Origin: Parvimonas sp. oral taxon 393 str. F0440
GTDB lineage: Bacteria > Bacillota > Clostridia > Tissierellales > Peptoniphilaceae
DNA length: 64,000 nucleotides
Assembly: GCA_000223315.2 (NCBI GenBank)
Contig: AFUS01000004.1
Span: forward strand, 372,001-436,000
Reading direction: 5' to 3'
Below are positions 25,016 to 33,406 of this stretch, piece by piece (position 1 is the stretch's first letter; every line of letters begins with the position of its first letter). A model generated the notes under the pieces. It did no database searches, was not told where the DNA came from, and was given only the letters and a program-made list of their open reading frames with translations. Made by a program: the position numbers and the translations under genes.

Positions 25016-25102
25016 AAAAAAACAATAAAAATTTAAAAAAATGTAAAAAAATTCAAAAAAATCGCAAAAAAAGTGAAAAAAATTGAAAAAAGTTTAAAAA
25101 AA
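25016..25102. other. nine helically phased A-tracts (predicted intrinsic curvature)
   Basis: Runs of 5-7 A occur with centres at about 25019, 25029, 25038, 25048, 25058, 25069, 25079, 25088 and 25099, a mean spacing of 10 bases. In-phase A-tracts bend DNA. The array ends four bases before the -35 of a perfect promoter, so it may act as an UP-element or curvature enhancer. Confidence 0.8.
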
Positions 25103-25105
25103 GTG

Positions 25106-25134
25106 TTGACAAATGTATTTTTATGGGGTATAAT
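25106..25134 (+). promoter_or_regulatory. perfect consensus promoter downstream of curved DNA
   Basis: TTGACA (25106-25111), 17 bases, TATAAT (25129-25134). It is the only perfect double hexamer with optimal spacing plus A-tracts in the window, pointing into a region without a recognised gene. Confidence 0.85.
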
Positions 25135-25189
25135 ATACTCAACAAACAAGATAACGCGTTAAATAGTTTGAAGACTGGAGGTAAGACCA

Positions 25190-25279
25190 ATGAAAGTATT
25201 AAAAACAATTTCATCAGAGTTGCTGAATCATTGGTTTTTAGAAAAAACTTACGATTCCAGCAACTTGAACAGCAGATAA
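25190..25279 (+). CDS. short ORF (29 codons) behind the strong promoter
   Basis: ATG 25190 is preceded by CTGGAGG at eight bases, an excellent ribosome site. It encodes MKVLKTISSELLNHWFLEK followed by a ten-residue polar tail. If the A5 run at 25201-25205 lacks one base, like many others here, the frame would instead read MKVLKNNFIRVAESLVFRK... to a stop at 25311 (40 codons). Neither product is recognised. It may be a leader peptide or a true small protein. Confidence 0.4.
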   Translation: MKVLKTISSELLNHWFLEKTYDSSNLNSR

Positions 25280-25390
25280 TATATTTTGTGAATGTAAAGA
25301 TTGGAAAATAGTATAATTAACTTTATTTACTTTTATTAAAAACTAATTGAAAAAAATCACTGTATTAAGTTGTATGATAAGATAATATAA

Positions 25391-25863
25391 AATTAAATAT
25401 AATTAAATATAAGGATATCAGATAATTTAAATATTTATAAAATTAAGTTTGAAGATATTGGAGTATTCAAATATTTATAAAATTAAATATAAGAGAATTG
25501 AAATATTTAAGTATTTATAAAGTTAAATCTAAAAGTATTAAGTTGTTTGAATATTTATAAGATTAAATATAAGAGAATTGAGATATTTGAGTAGTTACAA
25601 TATAAAATCTAAAATCGTTAAAGTATTGTTATATTTATTGAATTAGATATGATAATATAAGATATAGATATTTGTATGGAATGCTTAGATGTTAAGAAAT
25701 TTGCATATTTATAAAATTAGATATAATAATATAAAACTTTTAAGAATTTATAAAATTAAATATAAGAGTATTAAGAAATTTGCATATTTATAAAATTAAA
25801 TATAAGAGTATTGAAATCTTTGATTATTAATAAGATTAAATATAATAATGTAAGGATATTTAA
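25391..25863. repeat. degenerate 40-bp tandem repeat, about 11-12 units
   Basis: The motif ATATTTATAAAATTAAATAT starts at 25431, 25471, 25511, 25551, 25591 and 25631 (exactly 40 apart), then again at about 25705, 25745, 25784 and 25824. Each unit continues roughly AAGAGTATTGAAATATTTGA. The units diverge by 10-50 percent. There are no unique spacers and 40 is not a multiple of three, so it is neither CRISPR nor a coding repeat. Confidence 0.8.
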
Positions 25864-26188
25864 GTATTTGAAAAATATATTAATTTTAAAATTGTATAGA
25901 CTGATACTAAAGATTAAAGATTAGTGAAATTAGATTATACTAAAGATACAATGTGAAGTAATATAGAACACAAAAGATATTACACGCAATGTGGTTGTAA
26001 ATTTATCATAAGATTGTATCTATATAGTATGGAAAGACAGAGAAGGTTATTGATATAAAAGTTTATCGGTGATTAGCTAGTTTATGCTAAAGTATTATTA
26101 AATTGATAGATTTACAAAAACTAAAATTGAGGTTCAAGTGTAAAGAAATTTGGATTTCGCTAAAACTAAAATTTAATATTTAGATATA
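25864..26188. other. AT-rich region without recognised gene
   Basis: The tail of the presumed 1.05-kb transcript between the tandem repeat and the terminator. It is less repetitive, with short AATTTAGATTATACTAAAGAT-like stretches. No frame longer than about 30 codons with a ribosome site was found. Confidence 0.5.
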
Positions 26189-26221
26189 AAAAGTGCATCA
26201 TTTTATAATTGATGCACTTTT
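26189..26221. terminator. strong terminator closing the 25.1-26.2 kb transcript
   Basis: A perfect 12-bp stem AAAAGTGCATCA / TGATGCACTTTT with a 9-base loop, followed by T. Confidence 0.9.
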
Positions 26222-26231
26222 ATTGCGTATC

Positions 26232-26297
26232 AACAAGGTTCACGGGAACCCACCCGATGCGAAGCATCGTGGAAGGGTGGAGTTCTTATTATGAAAT
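26232..26297. repeat. GC-rich hairpin repeat HR, copy 1
   Basis: A 66-base unit starting AACAAGGTTC and containing CCACCCGATGCGAAGCATCG then TGGAAGGGTGG and AGTTCTTATT. An outer stem (GAACCCACCC with GGGTGG-a-GTTC) encloses an inner 6-bp hairpin CGATGC-GAA-GCATCG. It is strikingly GC-rich for this chromosome. The unit is directly followed by copy 2, and a third copy lies at 63134. Confidence 0.85.
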
Positions 26298-26355
26298 AAC
26301 AAGGTTTCCGGGTACCCACCCGATGCGAAGCATCGTGGAAGGGTGGAGTTCTTAT
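26298..26355. repeat. GC-rich hairpin repeat HR, copy 2
   Basis: In tandem with copy 1 at a 66-base period. The 43-base core from ACCCACCC to GTTCTTATT is identical to copy 1, while the leading GGTTCACGGGAACC has changed to GGTTTCCGGGTACC. It ends at the 3' end of the amidohydrolase gene. Confidence 0.85.
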
Positions 26356-26357
26356 TT

Positions 26358-27202
26358 TTATATTTTACCTATCATCTTTAGAGCGTTATATTTACAAATT
26401 TTTTCAGCTTCTTCTTGTGAAAAATCCATTTGTTCCAATATTTCAAAATATTTATCATAAATTTCGTTTGGTTTTAAGCATCTGCTGTCAGGATAATCTG
26501 AAGCAAAAATTAATTTATCCACACCGAACGAGCGTAATATATTATTAGTTTTTTTATTCCTAATTTATTAACCATATCAGGCAAAATTGCTGACATATTA
26601 AAATACGCATTTAGCCCAATTAATTCTTCATATTGAAAACCGCCTAAATGTGCTATTGATAGTCTTAAATTCGGATATTTACTAAGAATATTTTTTATTC
26701 TGCTTGGAGAACATACATCATCAAACAAATGGTCTCTGGGATAAGAATGAATTTCTATTAAAATATTATTTTTACTTGCGTATTCAAATATTTTTTCATA
26801 ATAAAAACCATCAACAGGGTAATAAGTATTCGTTGAGTGAATTTTTATCCCTATAAATTCTTCAAGTTTTAAGACTTTTTCTATTTCTTTAATTGTGTCT
26901 TTTAAATTTTTTCTAATGTCAATATCAGCAAAACAATAAAATTTTGAATTCTTATCTTTTATCATTTTTGAAAGATTTTTATGAGATGTTTCTACTGTAA
27001 AATCCATAGATAACACATATGGGTCATTGAATGGCATGATAAAAGCGCATTCTATATTATATTTTTTCATTATTTCAATATAATCATCAATAGAACCGTT
27101 TGTAATAAATACACCGTCATATTCGATATTTGCATCTATTACATCTTGTGGAGTTAGATGAATATGAGCATCAATTTTGGGAAGCTGTTTCCAATTAATC
27201 AT
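26358..27202 (-). CDS. amidohydrolase family metal-dependent hydrolase (one frame break)
   Basis: 281 residues after repair. The TIM-barrel metal ligands are visible: HxH in KIDAHIHLT (residues 11-13), IEIHSYP, SIAHLGG and, beyond the break, FASDYP with the catalytic Asp. The original frame stops at 26510. One extra A in the A7 run (plus-strand 26549-26555) continues it as IKKTNNILRSFGVDKLIFAS and on to a stop at 26358. The substrate is unknown; amidohydrolase_2 proteins include decarboxylases and hydrolases. It is the first gene of a minus-strand accessory group and ends at the hairpin repeat. Confidence 0.82.
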
Positions 27203-27256
27203 ATTTTCTCCTTTGTAAAAAATTTATAGACAAGTATGGAATTATAAAAGTTAAAA

Positions 27257-27685
27257 TTAATTTTCAAATGCTAACATATTTCCAATTAAAATTTTAAATC
27301 CTAATGATTTATACATATCAACATCACAATCTGCAGAACCAACTATCAAAGAACTTATTTTACTTTCTTTGTATGCAAATTTTATTAATTGTTTAGCTAT
27401 TCCTTTGTGCCTATATTCTTTGATAATGAAAAAATCTTCAAGGATTCCTCCTTTTTCGTAGTTGAAAGTAGAAAATATCATACTTATTGAGCAACAAGCA
27501 ACTAAATTACCATTACACATACAACCAAAAAAGTGAATATTTTCGTCTGATATTGCTCTTTTTAAATTTAGAAAATTTTCATAAGTAGGTTCTTCTTCAC
27601 CTATTTCAGATTTATATTTTGTTTGTAAAATTTTTAATTCGTCAAACTTATCATTTGTTATTTTTATAAATTTCATATTATCCAT
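27257..27685 (-). CDS. GNAT family N-acetyltransferase
   Basis: 142 residues. Motif A is EDFFIIKEYRHKGIAKQLIKFA, with the R/Q-x-x-G-x-A acetyl-CoA loop as RHKGIA, and motif B includes DMYKSLGFK. The substrate is not predictable. It stands alone on the minus strand with 55- and 32-base gaps. ATG 27685 is assumed, and ATG 27676 is an alternative. Confidence 0.85.
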   Translation of the reverse strand: MDNMKFIKITNDKFDELKILQTKYKSEIGEEEPTYENFLNLKRAISDENIHFFGCMCNGNLVACCSISMIFSTFNYEKGGILEDFFIIKEYRHKGIAKQLIKFAYKESKISSLIVGSADCDVDMYKSLGFKILIGNMLAFEN

Positions 27686-27717
27686 ACTTTATTTTCCTGA
27701 AAAAATAATTATCAGAT

Positions 27718-28548
27718 TTATCTATTATTTGCTTTTTGTTTTAATTCTCTCAAGTGTGTTACTGTATCTCTATCCAATTCTTTGGCATAGTCAAATCTTA
27801 AATTAATTGCTATTTGAAGAGAAATTTTTCTGAAAAGTCCACAGATATTAAATAGGGCAACCCATAGAGAATCTAATTCCAATTTTGAATAACAATTTAG
27901 ATACATTTCAAAAATTTCAGTATCAACATAATTAAATACTAATTTATTTTCTTTTCCTAATTCTATAAGGTATTTGTTTTCAGATAGAACATAGTGTTTT
28001 AAATGATCGTCTAGTAAAGACAAAACTTTTCTATATTCTTCCGATATATTCAAAAATTCTTTTGTGTATAGTTTGTTTCCGAATTTTAAAATATTCCAGA
28101 AAAATTCACAAGTATTTACTAAAAATTCATCTTCAGTAAGTTTATTTATTTTTCTGTCAATATATACTCCACTTTTTTTGTTTTCATCTTTATTAAGTAC
28201 ACAAATATATTTTTCTTCAAGTTCTTCTAAAACATCTATTGATTTTTTAGATACAATTCTAAAAATACCTTGAGTAAAGTTTTCATAAATTATTCTATAT
28301 TCTATTACATTTTCATTTTCTGTGTTTTCAAACATAGTTAAAACATCACCAAAATGTTCGATGAATTCAAATGAAGCATCATCAAAAGATAAATCTTTTA
28401 CTAAATATAAAACATTAAAAAAGTTTACATCACTTGACATGCTTTGTGTTTCAAGTTGTTCTATGTAAAGTTTTTCAACTCTATCATCATCCATTGCGAT
28501 TTTTTTTGCTATTTCTTTAAGTTCATTAAATGTTAAAATATTTTTCAA
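27718..28548 (-). CDS. aminoglycoside 6-adenylyltransferase-like protein lacking catalytic residues
   Basis: 276 residues that follow the ANT(6)/AadE fold along their length: N-terminal helix with DDDRVEKLY, the FNVLYLVKDL strand, SFEFIEHFGDVLTM, YRIIYENFTQG, VLNKDE, CEFFWNILKFGNKLYTKEFL and the C-terminal LWVALFNICGLFRKIS helices. In true enzymes the first block reads GSRAN...QDYDIVYFV with catalytic Asp residues, and the third Asp lies in KIDLT. Here these are EQLETQ, FFNVLYLV and QGIFRIV, so all three acidic sites are gone. It is probably a non-catalytic homologue, not a streptomycin resistance enzyme. AGGAGGG precedes the ATG. Confidence 0.75.
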   Translation of the reverse strand: MKNILTFNELKEIAKKIAMDDDRVEKLYIEQLETQSMSSDVNFFNVLYLVKDLSFDDASFEFIEHFGDVLTMFENTENENVIEYRIIYENFTQGIFRIVSKKSIDVLEELEEKYICVLNKDENKKSGVYIDRKINKLTEDEFLVNTCEFFWNILKFGNKLYTKEFLNISEEYRKVLSLLDDHLKHYVLSENKYLIELGKENKLVFNYVDTEIFEMYLNCYSKLELDSLWVALFNICGLFRKISLQIAINLRFDYAKELDRDTVTHLRELKQKANNR

Positions 28549-28560
28549 AATAAACCCCTC

Positions 28561-29427
28561 CTAAATCTCTTGTACTCTAAATCCTCTACCTTTAACTTCA
28601 TAAGCGTCGGAAATTATTAAAAATGCAGCCGGATCGACTTCGTTCAATATTCTCTTAATAGTTACTACTTGTCTAGTACTAACAATACAATATATAACAT
28701 TTTGTTGTTTATGTGTAAAAGCCCCCTCTCCATGAAGAAGTGTAACACCTCTATGAAGATCGGATAAAATTTTGTCTGTAACTTCTCTTTGCTTTGCTGT
28801 CATTATCATGATTTGTTTTGTATCTCCAAAACCCATTTGTATTTTATCAAGCATTTTGTATGCTACATACATTGCTACAATGGTTAAAAGACCTCTCTCA
28901 AGACTGAAGATATAAGATGCAACTCCTATTATAAGTGCATTTATAGCCATTAAAGATGATCCAATATTTACATTAAGTTTTGTTTTAAAGATAGTAGCTA
29001 AAATATCAAGTCCACCTTGACAAGCACCATGCTTGAATAGAACTCCCATTCCAAGACCATTAATAAATCCACCAAAAACTGCATATAACATATTATTTTC
29101 AAGCTTGAAATTAATAGGGATTTGACGCATAGCAATTAATATAAATGAATAAATGAAAGTTGATAAAAAAGCATAAGTCATAAATTTTTTATTTAAGAAA
29201 AATGCCCCAACAATCATCATAGGTAAATTCAAGACAAATACTGAAACCCCTGTAGGAAGTCCTGTTAAGTATTCTATCATAAGTCCTATACCACCAAGTC
29301 CACCGGAAAGTAGTCCAGCAGGAACTAAAAATTTAACTACTGCAAATGAGCAAATTAAATCACCTAAAAGGATATAAAAAATAGTTCTAAAGAAGTACTT
29401 TTTATCTCCAAAAAAAGATTCTAACAT
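28561..29427 (-). CDS. YitT family membrane protein (DUF161/DUF2179)
   Basis: 289 residues. About five membrane helices in the first 190 residues with FLVPAGLLSGGLGGIGLMI and the GACQGGLDILATI block, then a soluble DUF2179 ferredoxin-like domain (TDKILSDLHRGVTLLHGEGAFTHKQ). Function is unknown in the family. ATG 29427 follows AGAGG, and a TTG nine bases earlier would overlap that site. It is divergent from the GDPD gene across a symmetric promoter region. Confidence 0.9.
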   Translation of the reverse strand: MLESFFGDKKYFFRTIFYILLGDLICSFAVVKFLVPAGLLSGGLGGIGLMIEYLTGLPTGVSVFVLNLPMMIVGAFFLNKKFMTYAFLSTFIYSFILIAMRQIPINFKLENNMLYAVFGGFINGLGMGVLFKHGACQGGLDILATIFKTKLNVNIGSSLMAINALIIGVASYIFSLERGLLTIVAMYVAYKMLDKIQMGFGDTKQIMIMTAKQREVTDKILSDLHRGVTLLHGEGAFTHKQQNVIYCIVSTRQVVTIKRILNEVDPAAFLIISDAYEVKGRGFRVQEI

Positions 29428-29466
29428 AAACACCAACCTCTTCTAATGTATTTAGTTAATAATAAC

Positions 29467-29511
29467 AATATAATTATATCATAATTTTACTTTATATGAT
29501 ATAATTATATT
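29467..29511. promoter_or_regulatory. 17-bp inverted repeat with divergent -10 boxes
   Basis: Perfect arms AATATAATTATATCATA (29467-29483) and TATGATATAATTATATT (29495-29511) with an 11-base spacer. Each arm contains TATAAT on its outward strand, so it may combine the promoters of yitT-like and GDPD genes with an operator. Confidence 0.5.
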
Positions 29512-29578
29512 GATTATATCAGATTTTTCTTTATAAATGATCAGATTAATTTAGTATTTAATTTTAGGAGAGGGGTTT

Positions 29579-30475
29579 ATGTATTTATTTTTACTTATTT
29601 TAATAGTAGCAATTTATATTTTATTACAATTTTCATGTTTTAAAAAGGAAAAAAAGGCAAGAAAAATTTTTAGAAATGGAGATTTTCCACTTGTTTTTGC
29701 ACATAGAGGATCCAGTGATTTGTTTCCTGAGAATACTGAATTGGCTTTTATAAAATCTTTTGAAATGGGCGTTGATGCTTTTGAAACGGATATAAGACTT
29801 ACAAAAGACGGAAAAATAATAACTCAACATAATGAAGATATTGATGAAACTACTGACGGAACAGGTAAGGTAATAGATTATACTTTTGATGAAATTAAAG
29901 AGTTTAATTTCGGCTATAGATTTAAAGATATTTATGGGAATTATCCTTATGCTGAAAATAGAGTAAAGGGATTATATCCGATGGAAGTTTCTTCACTTTT
30001 TGAAAAATTTGGTGATTCTGTTATTTACAGTATAGATGTTAAGGACGATGGAGAAGTAGGCTTAAAGTCTGCAGAACTTTTATACAAATGTGTAAAAAAA
30101 TATAAGCTAGAAAAAAATGTAATTTTTTCAAGTTTTAATGAAGAAAATCTTAAATATTTAAGAAAAATAAGTCATGGAGAAATAATTGTATCCGGTTCTA
30201 TGGAAAAGACTAAAGAAGTTGTATTTGCATCATATTTTGGATATGATAGTTTTAAAAAATTTAATACTCATGCAATGATGATTCCAAGATTTGAAAAACT
30301 TCCTTTAGATACAAAATACTTGATTTATAAATTCCATAAGCATAATATTGCAGTTTGTTATTGGACAATAAATACTGAAAAAGAGATGAGACAACTTATA
30401 AATAAAAAAGTTGATGGGATTATAACTGACAGGGTTGATTTGCTTTTAAAAATAAAAGAGGAAATGTCAAATTAG
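29579..30475 (+). CDS. glycerophosphodiester phosphodiesterase, membrane-anchored
   Basis: 298 residues. An N-terminal membrane segment (2-20) precedes a GDPD TIM barrel with FAHRGSSDLFPENTE, the metal Glu/Asp in FETDIRLTKDGK and the catalytic His in THNED-type TQHNEDIDETTDG. The C-terminal VCYWTINTEKEM and DGIITDRVD are family hallmarks. It hydrolyses glycerophosphodiesters to sn-glycerol-3-phosphate and an alcohol, probably at the membrane surface. AGGAGAGG lies before the ATG. Confidence 0.92.
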   Translation: MYLFLLILIVAIYILLQFSCFKKEKKARKIFRNGDFPLVFAHRGSSDLFPENTELAFIKSFEMGVDAFETDIRLTKDGKIITQHNEDIDETTDGTGKVIDYTFDEIKEFNFGYRFKDIYGNYPYAENRVKGLYPMEVSSLFEKFGDSVIYSIDVKDDGEVGLKSAELLYKCVKKYKLEKNVIFSSFNEENLKYLRKISHGEIIVSGSMEKTKEVVFASYFGYDSFKKFNTHAMMIPRFEKLPLDTKYLIYKFHKHNIAVCYWTINTEKEMRQLINKKVDGIITDRVDLLLKIKEEMSN

Positions 30476-30479
30476 AATA

Positions 30480-30508
30480 TTGACTTTTTCTTAATAATTT
30501 AGTATCCT
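30480..30508 (+). promoter_or_regulatory. promoter of the Cys T-box/cysS unit
   Basis: TTGACT, 17 bases, TATCCT immediately after the GDPD gene. Confidence 0.5.
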
Positions 30509-30519
30509 ATTATAAATGA

Positions 30520-30707
30520 ATATATATGTTGAAGAGGAAGAGAAACAACGAATTTTAGAGAGATGTTATGTGGTGAAATACATCAATGTTGAAGGTGCGT
30601 CCTTGGAGTATTGTTTGCTACTTTATAGCAATTTAAGTGGATTTTTTCAATTAGAGTGGAACCGCGGAATTTTTTCGTCTCTTGTTTTTCAAGAGGCGTT
30701 TTGTTTT
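30520..30707 (+). promoter_or_regulatory. T-box leader (cysteine, UGC specifier)
   Basis: The universal T-box sequence AGAGTGGAACCGCGG lies at 30653-30667. Stem I features (AGAGAG, GTGGTGAAA, GGAGTATTGTTTGCTAC) align the specifier codon TGC at 30616-30618. A terminator follows: CGTCTCTTG / CAAGAGGCG (30676-30698) with a TTTTGTTTT tail. Uncharged tRNA-Cys should stabilise the antiterminator and permit cysS transcription. An apparent frame within this region is not coding. Confidence 0.93.
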
Positions 30708-30765
30708 ATATTAAATAATCTAAGTAGTAAAATACTATGAAATTTAAAAAATAGAGAGGTGTAAT

Positions 30766-32150
30766 ATGAAGATTTACAACACATTAACTAGAAAAAAAGA
30801 AGATTTTAAGCCTATTCAAGCTGGAAAGGCATTGATTTATGTTTGTGGTCCAACAGTTTATAATTATATTCACATCGGAAATTCAAGACCTATGATTGTA
30901 TATGATACTTTAAGAAGATATCTTTTATACATTGGATATGATGTAAAATTTGTAAGTAATTTTACAGATATTGACGATAAAATTATAAATAGAGCAAAAG
31001 AAGAAAATGTACCTTTTACAGATATTACAAAAAATATATTGATGCATATCTTGAAGATAGTTATGGTTTAAATCTTTTTGAAAGTCATACAATTCATCCA
31101 AAGGCTACTGAATGTATCAATGAGATGATAGAATTTGTAAAAGTTTTAGAAGAAAAAGGCATTGCATATAATGTCGACGGTAATGTATATTTTGATATTA
31201 CAAAAGCCAAAGATTATGGAAAATTATCTAAAAAAAATATTGATGATTTAAGAGCAGGAGCAAGGATTGATATTTCTGATGAAAAGAAAAATCCTCTTGA
31301 TTTTGCACTTTGGAAAAAAAGAAAAGATGAAAGTGAACCAGCTTGGGAAAGTCCTTGGGGAATGGGTAGACCGGGTTGGCATCTTGAATGTTCCGTTATG
31401 GCAAAGAAATATTTAGGAGATACAATAGACATTCATGCAGGTGGAGAAGATTTACAATTTCCACATCATGAAAATGAAATTGCTCAATCTGAATGTTGCA
31501 ATGATAAAGTTTTTGCAAACTACTGGATGCATAATGGAATGATTAATGTTGACAATGAAAAGATGAGTAAATCAAAAGGAAATTTCTTTACAGTTAAAGA
31601 TATTCAAAAAGAATATAACTTGGAAGTGATTAGACTTTGGATTTTATCAACTCATTATAGAAATCCATTAAATTTCAGTCGAGAAGTTATGGAACAAACT
31701 AAAAACGGGCTTGAAAGAATGTATAATGGAAAAGAACATTTGGAAAGACTTCTAGAAATTTGTGAAGAAAGAGAAGATGGAGATATTTCTAGATTAGTTG
31801 AGCTAAAAAAAGAATTTTTAGAGTCTATGGATGATGATTTGAATACTGCAGATGCAATTTCTAAAGTTTATGAGCTTATTCGTTATACAAATACATTTGA
31901 TGAAAATACTGATTTGAAAGTTGTAAAAGGAGCTGTTAAGTTGCTATCTGATTTTGCTTCAGTTTTAGGACTTCTTTATAAAGAGGAAGATGATAATTTA
32001 GATGAAAAAGTTGAAAAACTTATTGAAGAAAGAGAAGAAGCAAGAAAGAATAAAGATTTTAAAAGAGCGGATGAAATTCGTGATATTTTAAAAGAAATGA
32101 ATATTGAATTAAAAGACACTAGAAATGGTGTTGTTTGGAAAAGGGTGTAA
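30766..32150 (+). CDS. cysS: cysteinyl-tRNA synthetase (one frame break)
   Basis: 461 residues after repair. Zinc ligands and HIGH motif: [28 protein letters not shown]; the second zinc region [28 protein letters not shown]; and KMSKS-like [10 protein letters not shown]. The first frame ends at 31071; adding an A to the A6 run at 31029-31034 gives [17 protein letters not shown]. An essential, single gene carrying a break makes an under-called base far more likely than loss. Controlled by the Cys T-box. Confidence 0.95.
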
Positions 32151-32151
32151 T

Positions 32152-32889
32152 ATGAGCGACTATATATTCGGAAGAAATGCTGTTTTAGAGGCATTGGAAA
32201 GCGATAGAAAAGTAGAGAAAATATATATTTTAAAAGGTGATTTAAAGGGCTCAATAAATAAAATAATCGGAAAAGCAAAGGCAAATGGTATTTTAATTTC
32301 AGAAATTGATAAAAACAAATTAGAAAATATGGCTGACGGAGTTGTTCATCAAGGAGTTTGTGCCTTAATTTCAAGTTTTGAGTATTCAACTGTTGAAGAA
32401 ATATTACAAAGTGCAAAAGATAAAAATGAAGATTTGTTTTTAGTAATTCTGGATGAGATTGAAGATCCACATAATTTTGGAGCAATAATTCGTACTTGTG
32501 AAGCTGTTGGTGTTCATGGAATTATAGTTTCAAAGAGAAATCAAGCACCTGTTACATCAATTGTTCAAAAATCATCTGCCGGAGCTGTAAATCATATTAA
32601 AATAGCAAAAGTTGCAAATATTGCAGATACAATTTTAAAATTACAAAAAGAAAATGTATGGGTTTATGGCGCTTGTGGAGAGGCTGAAAAAATTTATACA
32701 GATATGGATTTTAAAGGAAATATTGCAATAGTAATTGGAAATGAAGGAAATGGAATAGGTCAACTTATAAGAAAGAGATGTGACTTTTTAACCAAACTTC
32801 CAATGAAAGGTAAAGTTTCAAGCCTTAACGCATCAAATGCTTGTGCAATTTTAGTTTATGAGGCATTAAGACAGAGAGATGAAAACTAA
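32152..32889 (+). CDS. rlmB: 23S rRNA (guanosine-2'-O-)-methyltransferase RlmB/TrmH family
   Basis: 245 residues. An N-terminal substrate-binding domain (YIFGRNAVLEALES) precedes a SPOUT domain with LDEIEDPHNFGAIIRTCEAVG, VVIGNEGNGI and the knot LPMKGKVSSLNASNACAILVYEA. ATG 32152 lies one base after the cysS stop. The cysS-rlmB-yacP order is standard in Firmicutes. Confidence 0.94.
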   Translation: MSDYIFGRNAVLEALESDRKVEKIYILKGDLKGSINKIIGKAKANGILISEIDKNKLENMADGVVHQGVCALISSFEYSTVEEILQSAKDKNEDLFLVILDEIEDPHNFGAIIRTCEAVGVHGIIVSKRNQAPVTSIVQKSSAGAVNHIKIAKVANIADTILKLQKENVWVYGACGEAEKIYTDMDFKGNIAIVIGNEGNGIGQLIRKRCDFLTKLPMKGKVSSLNASNACAILVYEALRQRDEN

Positions 32890-33399
32890 AAAATTAATTA
32901 TAATTGACGGTTACAATATTTTAAATGCTTGGGAAAAATACAAACCATTTTTAAATTTGAGTTTTGAAAATGCAAGACATGAGCTAATATATGATATGGG
33001 AGAATATTCAAAATTAATAGGAATTGATTTGTTACTTGTCTTTGACGCATATAAGATTAACTTCAAAGGTACTTCAGAAGTTATAAAGGGAATTGAAGTT
33101 GTCTATACAAAACAGAATGAAACCGCAGACCAATATATTGAAAAAAATTGGATGAAATAGGAAGAAAAATTTTGGTTTCTGTCGGAACAGACGACACTCT
33201 TATTCAAAAACTCGTAACACAAAGAGGTGGAATTGTACTAACCGCAAAAGAATTATTGTATCGTTACGAAAATTTGAAAAACAAAAGTAATCGTTATGAA
33301 ACTAAAAACAGAATTACAAACAAAAGCTATTTCAATACCCTAGATGACAAAACTTTAAATCAACTGGATGAAATAGAGAAAAAATTATTTGGAAAGTAG
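32879..33399 (+). CDS. NYN domain ribonuclease Rae1/YacP (one frame break)
   Basis: 173 residues after repair. A PIN-like NYN fold: IIDGYNILNAW (catalytic Asp), LLVFDAYK, ADQYIEKK, VSVGTDDTLIQ. B. subtilis Rae1 cleaves mRNA in the ribosomal A site. The frame breaks in the A7 run at 33141-33147, and one more A restores YIEKKLDEIGRK. It overlaps rlmB by 11 bases. Confidence 0.88.
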
Positions 33400-33406
33400 A
33401 AGAACT

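Noticed and set aside
25123-25311. 62-residue frame starting TTG at 25123
   Set aside because: Its start lies inside the -35/-10 spacer of the promoter, so the first codons would not be transcribed. Only its 3' part could be real, joined to ATG 25190.
25391-25863. CRISPR array
   Set aside because: The 40-bp units are contiguous and degenerate, with no unique spacers and no cas genes in the window.
26209-26460. 83-codon frame across hairpin repeats 1 and 2
   Set aside because: It merely translates the tandem repeat twice (HPMRSIVEGW...), lacks a ribosome site and overlaps the structured element and terminator.
27718-28548. Functional streptomycin resistance gene
   Set aside because: All expected catalytic carboxylates are replaced.
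30516-30740. 74-codon frame upstream of cysS
   Set aside because: It lies entirely in the T-box leader and runs through the antiterminator and terminator.
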